A DNA stretch of 35,836 nucleotides, taken from NCBI GenBank assembly GCA_027487245.1, contig JAIYDY010000009.1, positions 1-35,836 of the forward strand, read 5' to 3'. Below are positions 8,303 through 16,704 of the stretch, piece after piece. Origin of the DNA: Hyphomicrobiales bacterium (GTDB lineage: Bacteria; Pseudomonadota; Alphaproteobacteria; Rhizobiales; Beijerinckiaceae). The notes beneath the pieces were generated by a model. It was not told where the DNA came from. It did no database searches and saw nothing but the letters and a program-made list of their open reading frames with translations. Each line of letters starts with the position of its first letter. Position 1 is the stretch's first letter. Made by a program: the position numbers and the translations under genes.

Positions 8303-8746
8303 ATGATCTGTAGTGAACTTCGTGATTTCGTCGACCATGTTCTGGAACAACGCGAGATCTGTGACGCGGATGTCAACAAACTCGCGCGGGATATTCTGCC
8401 AGACGGTGCCGGCTCACAGGATGTGATCGACGTGCTGGTGGCCCTTGACCGTGCCATCGCCACGCCGAACGCCAACTGGTCCGCGTTTCTTGTGGCCACG
8501 GTCGTCGACTTCGTGGTCTGGACCAGCCGGCCGACCGGCGTTGTCAACCGGGATCTGGCGCAATGGCTGATGGCCAGCCTGACTGTTGGCGAGGGCCCGA
8601 CCAGCAACGCCATGCGCATCGCTTTCGAGGTGGTGCGCGAAGCCGAGCGCTGCGACGAGGAACTGATCTCGTTCGCGATGCGCAAGGCCAGCCTTCCGGC
8701 CCGGCAAGACCTGTCACGCTCCGACAAGGCACTGCTGATCGCCTGA
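8303..8746 (+). CDS. Conserved hypothetical alphaproteobacterial protein
   Basis: I cannot assign a function to this 147-residue protein. It is mostly helical in appearance, soluble and acidic, with no signal peptide. A central stretch (FLVATVVDFVVWTSRPTGVVN, broken by the basic and polar residues around it) is followed by AQWLMASL. It resembles, from memory, uncharacterised proteins common in Hyphomicrobiales. The frame is open to a GTG at 8192, but the ATG at 8303 has a clear AGGGG ribosome site and the better codon use. It is divergent from the VOC dioxygenase gene and has its own probable promoter with an embedded palindrome. Confidence 0.75.
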   Translation: MICSELRDFVDHVLEQREICDADVNKLARDILPDGAGSQDVIDVLVALDRAIATPNANWSAFLVATVVDFVVWTSRPTGVVNRDLAQWLMASLTVGEGPTSNAMRIAFEVVREAERCDEELISFAMRKASLPARQDLSRSDKALLIA

Positions 8747-8769
8747 CAAACCGACATCGGCAACCCGGA

Positions 8770-8797
8770 GCCGTCCGTGCAGCAATGCGCGGGCGGC
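8770..8797 (+). other. GC-rich hairpin between the unknown gene and pccA
   Basis: The arms GCCGTCCGTGCA and TGCGCGGGCGGC pair over 12 bases with two G-U wobbles and a four-base loop. No T-run follows, so it is at most a weak or factor-assisted terminator. It sits 24 bases after the stop of the upstream gene. Confidence 0.45.
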
Positions 8798-8894
8798 ACT
8801 GTGCCTTCCGCGCCCTTTGGCCAAGTGGACGCAAGAGCCAACCTGTCCTAAACCGCCCTCAGAACGCACTGACGTCAACCGGGGCCGCACGCGC

Positions 8895-10898
8895 ATGTTC
8901 TCGAAAATCCTGATCGCCAATCGCGGCGAGATCGCCTGCCGGGTCATCAAGACCGCGCGGCGCATGGGGATCAAGACCGTGGCGGTCTATTCGGATGCGG
9001 ACCGGGACGCGCTGCATGTCGAGATGGCCGACGAGGCCGTTTGGATCGGCCCTGCGCCAGCCGCGCAATCATATCTGCTGATCGAGCGCATCATCGCGGC
9101 GTGCAAACAGACCGGTGCCGAAGCGGTGCATCCCGGCTATGGTTTTCTGTCAGAGCGCGAGGCCTTCGCGCAGGCACTGAAAGACAACGGCATCGTCTTC
9201 ATCGGGCCGAACCCCCATGCCATCGCTGCGATGGGCGACAAGATCGAGAGCAAGAAGGCGGCGGCCGCGGCGGGCGTGTCCACCGTGCCGGGCTATCTTG
9301 GCGTGATCCATGATGCCCAGCATGCCATGACGATTGCCGAGGAGATCGGCTATCCGGTGATGCTGAAGGCCAGCGCCGGCGGGGGCGGCAAGGGCATGCG
9401 CATCGCCTGGTCGGCGTCGGAGGTGCAGGAAGGCTTCGACCGCTCGAAGTCGGAGGCTGCGTCGTCGTTCGGCGATGACCGGATGTTCGTCGAGAAGTTC
9501 ATCGTCAATCCGCGCCATATCGAAATTCAGGTGCTCGGCGACAAGCACGGCAACGTTATCTATCTCGGCGAGCGCGAATGCTCGGTGCAGCGCCGCAACC
9601 AGAAGGTCATCGAGGAAGCGCCGTCGCCACTGCTCGATGAGGCCACCCGCCGCAAGATGGGCGAGCAGGCCGTCGCGCTCGCCAAGGCCGTCAACTACGA
9701 TTCCGCCGGCACGGTGGAATTCGTGGCAGGGCAGGACCGGTCATTCTTTTTCCTCGAAATGAACACGCGGCTCCAGGTCGAGCATCCGGTGACCGAGATG
9801 ATCACGGGCGTCGATCTGGTCGAGGAGATGATCCGCGTCGCCGCTGGCGAAAAGCTGCGGCTGGCACAGGCCGATGTCAGGCTCGACGGCTGGGCGGTGG
9901 AGAGCCGGATCTATGCCGAGGACCCGACACGCAACTTTCTGCCCTCGACAGGCCGGCTGGTCACCTATCGGCCACCGGCGGAAGGGCCTGACGGAGCCGC
10001 CATGGTGCGCAATGACACCGGCGTCTTCGAGGGCGGTGAGATCTCGATCTTCTATGACCCGATGATTGCCAAGCTGGTGACGCACGCGCCGACCCGGATC
10101 GAGGCGATCGAGGCCCAGGCGCGGGCGCTGGATGCCTTCGCCATCGAGGGCATCCGCCACAACATCCCGTTTCTGGCGACGATGATGGCGCAGGAGCGCT
10201 GGCGTTCGGCCCGGTTGTCGACGGGCTATATTGCCGAGGAATTCCCGGAGGGCTTTGCGCTGACCGCGCCGCGCGGTGCGCTGGCCCGGCGCATCGCGCT
10301 GGTGGCCTTCGCCATCGACCACGTCCAGAACCTGCGCAAGCGCGCAATCTCCGACCAGATGCAGGGCTGGCGCACGGTCACCTTCGAGGCCGAGCGCGTC
10401 GTGATGCTGGGGGATGCAGTGTTCGGGGGCACCGTGTCGGGCGCGCTCAATGCCGTGAGCGTGGGCCTCGATGACGGCAGCGAGGCCGGGGTCGTGTCCG
10501 ACTGGCGACCTGGCCAGCCGGTCTGGCGCGGGCGGGTGGATGGCGAGCGGATCGCCGTTCAGGTCCGCCCGATCCAGAACGGCGTGACGCTGGCCCATGC
10601 CGGCACGCATGCCGCCACGCGGGTCTACACGCGGCGTGAGGCGGAACTGGCGGCAATGATGCCGGCCAAGATTGCGGCGGACACCTCGAAAGTGCTGCTG
10701 TGCCCGATGCCGGGGCTGGTCAAGGCGATTTCCGTCAGTGCAGGCCAGGAGATCAAGGCCGGCGAGCAGCTCTGCATCGTCGAAGCCATGAAGATGGAAA
10801 ACGTGCTGCGCGCCGAGCGTGATGGCACGGTTGCCAAGATCAACGCCCGCGAGGGCGACAGCCTCGCGGTCGATGCGGTGATCATGGAGTTTGCGTGA
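8895..10898 (+). CDS. pccA: Propionyl-CoA (acyl-CoA) carboxylase, biotin-containing alpha subunit
   Basis: This encodes the 667-residue subunit that carboxylates biotin with bicarbonate and ATP and carries the biotin. Propionyl-CoA is then converted to methylmalonyl-CoA by the beta subunit, which is not in this window. The biotin carboxylase domain covers about 1-450, with ILIANRGEIACRV at the N-terminus, the ATP-grasp loop KASAGGGGKGMR (about 158-169) and EMNTRLQVEHPVT (288-300). A linker/BT domain follows, and then a biotinyl domain with the acceptor Lys633 in EAMKMEN. Length and C-terminus match alphaproteobacterial PccA better than AccC (about 450) or methylcrotonyl-CoA carboxylase. The ATG at 8895 is chosen because MFSKILIANRGE is the family start; the ribosome site is weak. 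Confidence 0.9.
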   Translation: MFSKILIANRGEIACRVIKTARRMGIKTVAVYSDADRDALHVEMADEAVWIGPAPAAQSYLLIERIIAACKQTGAEAVHPGYGFLSEREAFAQALKDNGIVFIGPNPHAIAAMGDKIESKKAAAAAGVSTVPGYLGVIHDAQHAMTIAEEIGYPVMLKASAGGGGKGMRIAWSASEVQEGFDRSKSEAASSFGDDRMFVEKFIVNPRHIEIQVLGDKHGNVIYLGERECSVQRRNQKVIEEAPSPLLDEATRRKMGEQAVALAKAVNYDSAGTVEFVAGQDRSFFFLEMNTRLQVEHPVTEMITGVDLVEEMIRVAAGEKLRLAQADVRLDGWAVESRIYAEDPTRNFLPSTGRLVTYRPPAEGPDGAAMVRNDTGVFEGGEISIFYDPMIAKLVTHAPTRIEAIEAQARALDAFAIEGIRHNIPFLATMMAQERWRSARLSTGYIAEEFPEGFALTAPRGALARRIALVAFAIDHVQNLRKRAISDQMQGWRTVTFEAERVVMLGDAVFGGTVSGALNAVSVGLDDGSEAGVVSDWRPGQPVWRGRVDGERIAVQVRPIQNGVTLAHAGTHAATRVYTRREAELAAMMPAKIAADTSKVLLCPMPGLVKAISVSAGQEIKAGEQLCIVEAMKMENVLRAERDGTVAKINAREGDSLAVDAVIMEFA

Positions 10899-11629
10899 TG
10901 GCTATCTCGGCGGGGCTGCCCGAGGCCCTGGTGGCCGGCTACCACGCCTTCGTCGGTGGTCGCTTGCCCGAGGAACAGCAGCGGCTGTCCGATCTGGCGC
11001 TGACCGGCCAGTCGCCGAAGATCATGCTGATTGGCTGCTGCGACAGCCGCGTGCCGCCGGAGGTGATCTTCAATGCCCGGCCGGGAGAACTGTTCGTGGT
11101 CCGGAACGTTGCCAACCTCGTGCCGCCCTACAAGCCAGATGGCGAGTTGCATGGCACCAGCGCCGCCCTCGAATACGCGGTGCAGGCGCTGAAGGTCGAG
11201 CACATCGTCGTGATGGGCCACGGGCGCTGCGGCGGGGTGCGCGCCTTTGCCGAACGGGACCGCAAGGCCCTCTCGCCGGGTGATTTCGTGGGGCGCTGGA
11301 TGTCGCTGCTGGAGCCTGCGGCGGAGGGCATCGGCACGGCGGACCAGCGCGATCCGGACCGTTTTGCGGCGCTGCTGGAGGTGGCTTCGCTGAAGCAGAG
11401 CCTTGCCAACCTGCGCACCTTCCCCTGTGTCAGCATTCTCGAAAGCCGCATGCGACTGCACCTGCACGCGGCGCATTTCGATGTGCGCACCGGATCGCTC
11501 GCCTGGTTGCGCGAGGATGAGGGCGCGCTGGTGCCGGTCTCGGACACCCCGCCAGCGCGGCTGCCGCTGGTCTGCGAGGGTGGCGAATGGCTGCCTCCGG
11601 AGGCCAGCCCCACACGGCAGACAGGCTAA
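10898..11629 (+). CDS. Beta-class carbonic anhydrase
   Basis: This encodes a cytosolic zinc enzyme that interconverts CO2 and bicarbonate. The product is 243 residues. The beta-class zinc ligands are Cys47 (in CCDSRVPPE), His108 and Cys111 (HGRCGG), with the Asp49-Arg51 dyad and the EYAVQALKVEHIVVMGH region all present. The ATG shares a base with the TGA of pccA (TGATG), which implies translational coupling. Bicarbonate is the substrate of biotin carboxylase, so the pairing makes metabolic sense. The tail after residue 215 is variable in the family. Confidence 0.93.
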   Translation: MAISAGLPEALVAGYHAFVGGRLPEEQQRLSDLALTGQSPKIMLIGCCDSRVPPEVIFNARPGELFVVRNVANLVPPYKPDGELHGTSAALEYAVQALKVEHIVVMGHGRCGGVRAFAERDRKALSPGDFVGRWMSLLEPAAEGIGTADQRDPDRFAALLEVASLKQSLANLRTFPCVSILESRMRLHLHAAHFDVRTGSLAWLREDEGALVPVSDTPPARLPLVCEGGEWLPPEASPTRQTG

Positions 11630-11633
11630 ACCG

Positions 11634-12203
11634 ATGCCACTCTACTTCGCCTACGGGGCCAACATGGACCGCGATGCGATGGCGGTGCGCTGCCCGCTGT
11701 CGCGGCCGCTGGGCACGGCGCGCCTGCCGCGTCACCGCTTCATCATCACCCGCGATGGCTATGCCTCGGTGGTGCGCGATCCGCGCCTGACCGTGCACGG
11801 CGTGATCTGGGATCTGGCGATGAGCGAGGTGAGGGTGCTCGACAAGTTCGAGGCTGTGGACCGCGGCCTTTATGCCAAGATCACGCAGGCGGTGATCACC
11901 GAGGCCGGCCCGCGCCGGGCGCTGGTCTATGTCGGCGTCAATGCCGAACCGGGGCAGCCAAGGCCGGCCTATCTCGAAGCCGTGCTGGCCAGCGCCGAAA
12001 GCTGGACTCTGCCCGTGGCTTACCGGCAGGAGATCGCGCGATACATGCGCTCCGGGGCGTCGCAAAAGCTGGCCATGCCGGCGGCCGATCCTGCTGCCGG
12101 TTCCGTTGCAGGCCGTGGCGCAGGGCCGGTGCCCGGTGTGCAGACGCGCGGCGAGGCACCTGTCCCGACGGTGGGGGCCGTGCGCCGCCGGCTTCCTGGC
12201 TGA
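11634..12203 (+). CDS. Gamma-glutamylcyclotransferase (AIG2-like) family protein
   Basis: The 189-residue product begins with MPLYFAYGANMD, the substrate-loop motif of the GGCT fold, and has the expected glutamate at position 73 in LDKFEAVDRGLY. The family releases 5-oxoproline from gamma-glutamyl amines or peptides, but many members have unknown substrates. After about residue 150 there is a low-complexity Ala/Gly/Pro/Arg tail. It starts four bases after the carbonic anhydrase stop and is therefore the third gene of the pccA transcript. The ATG at 11634 is chosen on the family start; the frame is open much further upstream inside the carbonic anhydrase gene. Confidence 0.84.
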   Translation: MPLYFAYGANMDRDAMAVRCPLSRPLGTARLPRHRFIITRDGYASVVRDPRLTVHGVIWDLAMSEVRVLDKFEAVDRGLYAKITQAVITEAGPRRALVYVGVNAEPGQPRPAYLEAVLASAESWTLPVAYRQEIARYMRSGASQKLAMPAADPAAGSVAGRGAGPVPGVQTRGEAPVPTVGAVRRRLPG

Positions 12204-12210
12204 AAGGCCT

Positions 12211-12390
12211 TCAGCCCGTGACGAAGCGGGCGACCAAACGCACCAGCGCCGTGATCGCGAAGGCCACGATGATGAAGGTCAGCACGCGGTGGCGGCTGGT
12301 CTTGTCGGGCAGATAGGGCGCGAGTTGCCGCAGGATGGCCTTGCGGAACAGCCAGAGGCCAAGCGCCGTGCCTGTCAGGAACCATGTCAC
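12211..12390 (-). CDS. Small two-segment membrane protein (59 residues)
   Basis: A short frame with a GTG start at 12390 and TGA stop at 12211-12213 encodes 59 residues. There are hydrophobic segments at about 2-15 (TWFLTGTALGLWLF) and 37-55 (LTFIIVAFAITALVRLV), with a basic loop between them (RKAILRQ, DKTSRHR). Nearly every codon ends in G or C, as in neighbouring genes. It starts 24 bases downstream of the rhodanese stop on the same strand, so the two are probably co-transcribed. The ribosome site is weak. No family is recognised. Confidence 0.55.
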   Translation of the reverse strand: MTWFLTGTALGLWLFRKAILRQLAPYLPDKTSRHRVLTFIIVAFAITALVRLVARFVTG

Positions 12391-12414
12391 GGGCGGCGTC
12401 CGTCCATCAGGCCG

Positions 12415-12822
12415 TCAGGCGCGGGGCGCTGCAGGATCGACCGGTGCGCCGGCAGCCTTCCATGCGCCGAAGCCGCCAGCGATATGGGCCACGGGCTTCA
12501 GGCCCATCTCCTTCGCCGTGCTGGCGGCCAGCGCCGAGCGCCATCCGCCCGCACAGAAGAACACGAAGGTCTTGTCCTGCTGGAAAACCGGCTTGGCATA
12601 GGGGCTCTCTGGATCAATCCAGAATTCGAGCATGCCGCGCGGGCAATGGAATGCCCCCGGCATCCGGCCCTCCCGTTCGAGCTCGCGTGGGTCACGCAAG
12701 TCGACGAACACGACATCCTCCTTGCCGAGCATGGCCGAGGCCTGGGCGACATCCAGCGTCGTGATCCGGGCTTCCGCCTCGGCCAGAAGGGCCTTGTAGC
12801 CTTTGGTGATGGTCTGGGGCAT
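12415..12822 (-). CDS. Single-domain rhodanese (thiosulfate/sulfane sulfurtransferase family)
   Basis: The 135-residue protein has one rhodanese domain with the CH2A motif FVDLRDPRE, the GAFHCPRGMLEF region and the active-site loop beginning at Cys90 (CAGGWR, Arg95), then SALAASTAKEMGLKPVAHIAGGFGAW. Such proteins move sulfane sulfur in the cytosol. No signal peptide is seen. The start is supported by GAGGA seven bases before the ATG at 12822, although the frame is open far upstream. A small membrane-protein frame follows closely downstream, so the pair could handle sulfur at the membrane; this is inference only. Confidence 0.9.
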   Translation of the reverse strand: MPQTITKGYKALLAEAEARITTLDVAQASAMLGKEDVVFVDLRDPRELEREGRMPGAFHCPRGMLEFWIDPESPYAKPVFQQDKTFVFFCAGGWRSALAASTAKEMGLKPVAHIAGGFGAWKAAGAPVDPAAPRA

Positions 12823-12981
12823 CGTCCGGTCCTCGCCTGCCGGCGGACACTGCCGCGTTGGCGTGGCCCGGTCAACGGGCCGAAGATAGGGAGTCTCCGC
12901 TATCGCCCTTCGGGCTGCATGAGAGGGAAGGTTGCCGGGCTGCCTGTTTGCGGGCCATGCTGGCGGGCAGGAGGATGTACG

Positions 12982-13674
12982 GTGCACGGATTCGGTGTCT
13001 GGGATGTGGTGGCGCTGATCGGCTTCGTGGCGGCATGGTTGGGTTACCATGTGGCGGTCGAGCGAGGTCCCCATGCGGCGCGCAGCCTCAATGCCCGCAT
13101 GAACGAAAGGCGTCGGCGCTGGTTCGAACAGGCCCTGGCGCGGGACAACCGCATCATCGACACGCAGGTCATGAACGGCTTGCAGAACGGCACCGCGTTC
13201 TTTGCCTCGACCTCGCTGATCGCGGTTGGCGGAGCGGTGACGCTGCTCGGCGCAACCGACCAGATCATGCAGGTTCGGTCCGACTTCCCGCTTTCGGGCA
13301 TCACCACGCGCCTGGGCTTCGAGGTCAAGGTGGTGGGCCTTGCGGTGATCTTCGCCTACGCCTTCTTCAAGTTTGCGTGGAGCTACCGGCTGTTCAACTA
13401 CAGCGCCATCCTGCTCGGAGCCTTGCCGGTTGCCTCGTCGCGAGACAGCCCGGAAGCACGGCAGGCGCTGGAGGAATGCGTGGCCATGAACGTGGCGGCG
13501 GGGCGGCATTTCAACCGGGGGCAGAGGGCTTTCTTCTTCGTTCTGGCCTATCTGGGCTGGTTCATCGGGCCGCTCGCCTTGGGCGCGTTCACCATCGGGG
13601 TCATGGCTGTGATGTGGAACCGTCAGTTCGGGCGCGGTGCGGACGATGCGCTTGCGGCAAGAGGCAACGCGTGA
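12982..13674 (+). CDS. DUF599-family membrane protein
   Basis: The 230-residue integral membrane protein matches the DUF599 pattern. It has an N-terminal hydrophobic segment (WDVVALIGFVAAWLGYH), the motif NARMNERRRRWFEQALARDNRIIDTQVMNG (written here as adjoining parts of about 42-71), then TAFFASTSLIAVGG and two further pairs of membrane helices. The function of the family is unknown. The start is a GTG: AGGAGG at 12969-12974 lies seven bases upstream, which rules out the much longer open frame to the left. The stop overlaps the ATG of the next gene (ATGA), so the two are coupled. Confidence 0.87.
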   Translation: MHGFGVWDVVALIGFVAAWLGYHVAVERGPHAARSLNARMNERRRRWFEQALARDNRIIDTQVMNGLQNGTAFFASTSLIAVGGAVTLLGATDQIMQVRSDFPLSGITTRLGFEVKVVGLAVIFAYAFFKFAWSYRLFNYSAILLGALPVASSRDSPEARQALEECVAMNVAAGRHFNRGQRAFFFVLAYLGWFIGPLALGAFTIGVMAVMWNRQFGRGADDALAARGNA

Positions 13675-13991
13675 TGATGGAAACCGACGCAACCGCCGAT
13701 CCGGTCGAAGAGGCGATCCTGCGCCTGGTTGCGGCGCGGGGGCATGGCAAGACGATCTGCCCGTCGGAGGTGGCGCGGGTGCTTGGCGGCCCGCATCCCG
13801 ATGGCTGGGGACCGCTGATGCAGCCCGTGCGCAAGGCAGCTGTGCGGCTGGCTCACAATGGCCAACTCGTCATCCTGCGCAAGGGCCGGCCCGTGGACCC
13901 GGACAGCTTCAAGGGTGTGTATCGGCTGTGCTTGCCGCCTGCCGGCGGAGCCGGAGCCTCACCTGTCAGCGGAGCGGACGACGACGTCTGA
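13674..13991 (+). CDS. DUF3253-family small protein
   Basis: The 105-residue protein has the features of DUF3253: EEAILRLVAARGHGKTICPSEVARVLGG, then GWGPLMQPVRKAAVRLAHNGQLVILRKG and DPDSFKGVYRL. This is a winged-helix-like layout, so nucleic-acid binding is possible but not established. It overlaps the stop of the DUF599 gene by one base and is probably made from the same message. The last 18 residues are a non-conserved acidic tail. Confidence 0.84.
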   Translation: MMETDATADPVEEAILRLVAARGHGKTICPSEVARVLGGPHPDGWGPLMQPVRKAAVRLAHNGQLVILRKGRPVDPDSFKGVYRLCLPPAGGAGASPVSGADDDV

Positions 13992-14029
13992 AGCCCAGGC
14001 TTTCAGGAAGCCTGACGCCAGCGAGAGCA

Positions 14030-14815
14030 TCAGGGCGAGGGCAGCAGGGCATCGGTGTGTCCAGCCAGCCGGTAGGCCAGCAGTCCGACCCATTCCTTGG
14101 CCATCTGGTCCGTTTCCTGAAGCCCGCGCGACAGGTCACGGTTGATGCCGACAAAATCGCGCAAAGTGCCGCTACTGGCGAAATCCACCGGGTAGGGCAC
14201 CACGGCGATTCCGGCCTTGCGGAAGATGCCGACAGACCGGGGCATATGCCAGGACGAGGTGACCAGCAGCCAGCGCTCGCCCGGCTTCTGGCCCAGAAGC
14301 GGCTTGAGGAACAGGGCATTCTCGACGGTGTTCCGCGACCGGTCTTCCAGAATCAACCGCTCCGGGGCGATGCCGAGCGATTGGTAGAACGCCCTTGCCG
14401 CATCGGCCTCGGTTGGCCCTCCGGAGCCGAGCAGGGCGGCGCTGCCACCGGTGAAGGCCAGTTTCGCCTGCGGGAGCCGCAGTGCAAGGTCGGCGGAGGT
14501 GGTCATGCGGCTGGCGGCACCGTTGAAGGTGACCTCGCCGCGGCTGAGGCCGATCGCGCCGCCCAGAACGATGATGCCGGTGACACCATCGAGGCTGGCG
14601 GGGCGGGCAAACCTGTCTTCCAGCGGGCGCGCCAGCATCGTGCCTGCCGGGCCGAAACCGGCAAACAGCAACCCGGCCACCGCCAGCAGCGCGAGCACGC
14701 GGCCAAACCGGGCAAGGCGCGTGAAGCCCAGCAGGGTGCCTGCCAGGGCAAGCAGCAGCAGCAGGTTCACCGGCGCGATCAGCAACCAGATCAGCTTGGA
14801 GAGGTAGAAGAACAT
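14030..14815 (-). CDS. YdcF/ElyC-type (DUF218) membrane-anchored protein
   Basis: The 261-residue protein has two N-terminal membrane segments (about 5-30 and 38-60) followed by a DUF218 domain: GIIVLGGAIGLSRGE, AKLAFTGGSAALLG, ERLILEDRSRNTVENALFLK, WLLVTSSWHMPRSVGIFRKAG. Members such as ElyC and SanA affect envelope integrity or peptidoglycan precursor handling; the biochemical role is not settled. It converges on the DUF3253 gene (38 bases apart) and diverges from the GST gene across a 229-base gap in which I see no further gene. Confidence 0.88.
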   Translation of the reverse strand: MFFYLSKLIWLLIAPVNLLLLLALAGTLLGFTRLARFGRVLALLAVAGLLFAGFGPAGTMLARPLEDRFARPASLDGVTGIIVLGGAIGLSRGEVTFNGAASRMTTSADLALRLPQAKLAFTGGSAALLGSGGPTEADAARAFYQSLGIAPERLILEDRSRNTVENALFLKPLLGQKPGERWLLVTSSWHMPRSVGIFRKAGIAVVPYPVDFASSGTLRDFVGINRDLSRGLQETDQMAKEWVGLLAYRLAGHTDALLPSP

Positions 14816-15044
14816 CGAGGTCTCCGCATCACGCCGCCTGAGCCGGGGTGGTCCATGTCACGCATAGCGCACCCGTGCCGCGCAGGCATCATCCCCCATT
14901 CTGGCGAAGCAGATTTTGCAGTGCATGCGCCGGATGCGCAGCAGCATGGGGCCGTTGCCCCTTTCCAGGCTACGGCGGTTGCGGTAGCGCACAGGCCATG
15001 GGCCGCCGGCTCGCCAGAAACCACCCTGCAAGAGGACATGGGCC

Positions 15045-15668
15045 ATGACACGCACGATCTGGGGACGGATGAACTCCATCAATGTCCAGAAGGTGGTCTG
15101 GGCCGCCGAGGAACTCGGGCTGAACTACACCCGGCACGATGCCGGCATGGCCTTCGGGATCGTCAAGACACCCGACTATCTGGCGATGAACCCGAACGGC
15201 CTCGTGCCGGTGCTGGACGATGACGGCGTCGTGCTTTGGGAATCGAACGCTATCGTGCGCTACCTCGGGGCCCGCTACGGCGAGGGCTCGCTCTGGCCGC
15301 GTGATCCGGCCTTGCGCGCCCGCTCCGATATCTGGATGGACTGGCAGACCACCACCTTCTACCCGGCCTATGCCCCCGCCTTTTCAGGGCTTGTGCGGAC
15401 GGCACCGGACAAGCGCGACCCTGTGGCCATCGAGGCCTCGCGTGCCAAGACCGAGCCGTTGCTGGCGATGCTCGACCAGCATCTTGCGAAGCACGACCAT
15501 CTTGGGGGAGCAAGCTTCGGCATCGGCGACCTGGCGCTCGGGCCGGCCGTGCACCGCTGGCTGAACATGCCGATCGCGCGCGAGTCGCGTCCGAATGTCG
15601 AAGCCTGGCACCAGCGCATCATGGCGCGGCCAAGCGCGGCTTGCTTCCGCGATCTGCCGGTCACCTGA
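15045..15668 (+). CDS. Glutathione S-transferase family protein
   Basis: The 207-residue cytosolic protein has an N-terminal thioredoxin-like domain (MTRTIWGRMNSINVQKVVWAAEEL; glutathione-binding PNGLVPVLDDDGVVLWESNAIVRYL) and a C-terminal helical domain (about 90-205) with GDLALGPAVHRWLNM. The Ser/Asn at 11-13 is in the place of the catalytic residue. An AGAGGA-type site precedes the ATG. It is transcribed alone and converges on the SDR gene. The substrate is unknown; detoxification of electrophiles is the usual assumption. Confidence 0.88.
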   Translation: MTRTIWGRMNSINVQKVVWAAEELGLNYTRHDAGMAFGIVKTPDYLAMNPNGLVPVLDDDGVVLWESNAIVRYLGARYGEGSLWPRDPALRARSDIWMDWQTTTFYPAYAPAFSGLVRTAPDKRDPVAIEASRAKTEPLLAMLDQHLAKHDHLGGASFGIGDLALGPAVHRWLNMPIARESRPNVEAWHQRIMARPSAACFRDLPVT

Positions 15669-15688
15669 GGTCGCGCCTGCCTCGCCGA

Positions 15689-16468
15689 TCAGCCACGCCC
15701 GACGAAGGGCATCGCCGTGGCCATCACGGTCATGAACAGCACGTTGGCCGAGAGCGGCAGGCTGGCCATGTGCAGCACCGCATCGGCGACATTCTGCACA
15801 TCCATGACAGGCTCGATCTTCACCGAGCCATCGGCCTGCGGCACGCCCGTCGTCATGGCCACCGCCATCTCGGTCAGGGCGTTGCCGATGTCGATCTGCC
15901 CGCAGGCGATGTCATACTTGCGGCCATCGAGCGAGGTGGCGCGGGTCAGGCCGGTGACGGCATGCTTGGTCGCGGCATAGGGCGCCGAATTGGGGCGCGG
16001 CGCATAGGCCGACACGGAGCCGTTGTTGATGATCCGGCCACCACGCGGCGTCTGCGCCTTCATCAGGCGGAAGGCCTCCTGCGTGCACAGGAAAGGGCCG
16101 GTGAGGTTGGTGTCGACGCAGGCCTTCCATTGCGCAACGCTGAGGTCCTCCAGCAGGACGCTGCCCGGCGAGCTGACGCCGGCATTGTTGAACAGCACAT
16201 CGAGCCGCCCGAAGCGGGCCTTGCAGGCCGCGAACAAGGCCGCGACGGCCGCAGCATCGGTGATGTCGCAAGGATGGGCGAGGGCCCTGTCAGCCGGCAT
16301 GCCGGATAGCCGGATCGTCTCGTCGAGCGCATCGCCACGGCGCGCGGTGAGGACCACGCTGTAGCCTGCCTTCAGGAAGCTGATGGCGACGGCGCGGCCG
16401 ATGCCGGCGCTGGCCCCCGTGATCAACGCCACCTTGCCTGGCGTCTCGGCAGCCTGGTTCGTATTCAT
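15689..16468 (-). CDS. Short-chain dehydrogenase/reductase (SDR) family oxidoreductase
   Basis: The 259-residue NAD(P)-dependent oxidoreductase shows the classical SDR signatures: cofactor motif TGASAGIG at 17-24, NNAG at 94-97, a catalytic Ser near 151-153 and Tyr164-x3-Lys168 (YAATK). TARRGD at 41-46 places Arg residues after strand beta-2, which is more usual for NADP. The start at 16468 has GGAGA six bases upstream; a longer frame to 16498 lacks this. It diverges from the TRAP transporter genes across a 320-base region. The substrate is not identifiable. Confidence 0.9.
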   Translation of the reverse strand: MNTNQAAETPGKVALITGASAGIGRAVAISFLKAGYSVVLTARRGDALDETIRLSGMPADRALAHPCDITDAAAVAALFAACKARFGRLDVLFNNAGVSSPGSVLLEDLSVAQWKACVDTNLTGPFLCTQEAFRLMKAQTPRGGRIINNGSVSAYAPRPNSAPYAATKHAVTGLTRATSLDGRKYDIACGQIDIGNALTEMAVAMTTGVPQADGSVKIEPVMDVQNVADAVLHMASLPLSANVLFMTVMATAMPFVGRG

Positions 16469-16704
16469 GCCCGTCTCCCGTTGGCGCTGCGTCAGCAAGC
16501 CGCGTCGCAGTAGAGCAGGTCATGGCAGCGTGGCAACGGACTTCTGGCCGGGCCTGGCGCTCCAACACAGGCAATGTCGCCAGCAAGTGCCTTGTTTTTG
16601 GGCGCTTTCCGGCGTGTTCCTCCGGGCATTTGGGCTGTTGCGAGCAGCTTGCCGGAAATACTGGCATCGGAAGACGAAAATCCGACAATTTTTCGCGTGG
16701 CATC

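Noticed and set aside
11929..12981. Upstream extension of the DUF599 frame
   Set aside because: It runs antisense through the rhodanese gene. AGGAGG before the GTG at 12982 and the family N-terminus fix the real start.
14858..15082. 74-codon minus-strand frame with a Cys-x2-Cys motif between the YdcF and GST genes
   Set aside because: It overlaps the start of the GST gene, lacks a ribosome site, and competing frames in the same gap look equally good.
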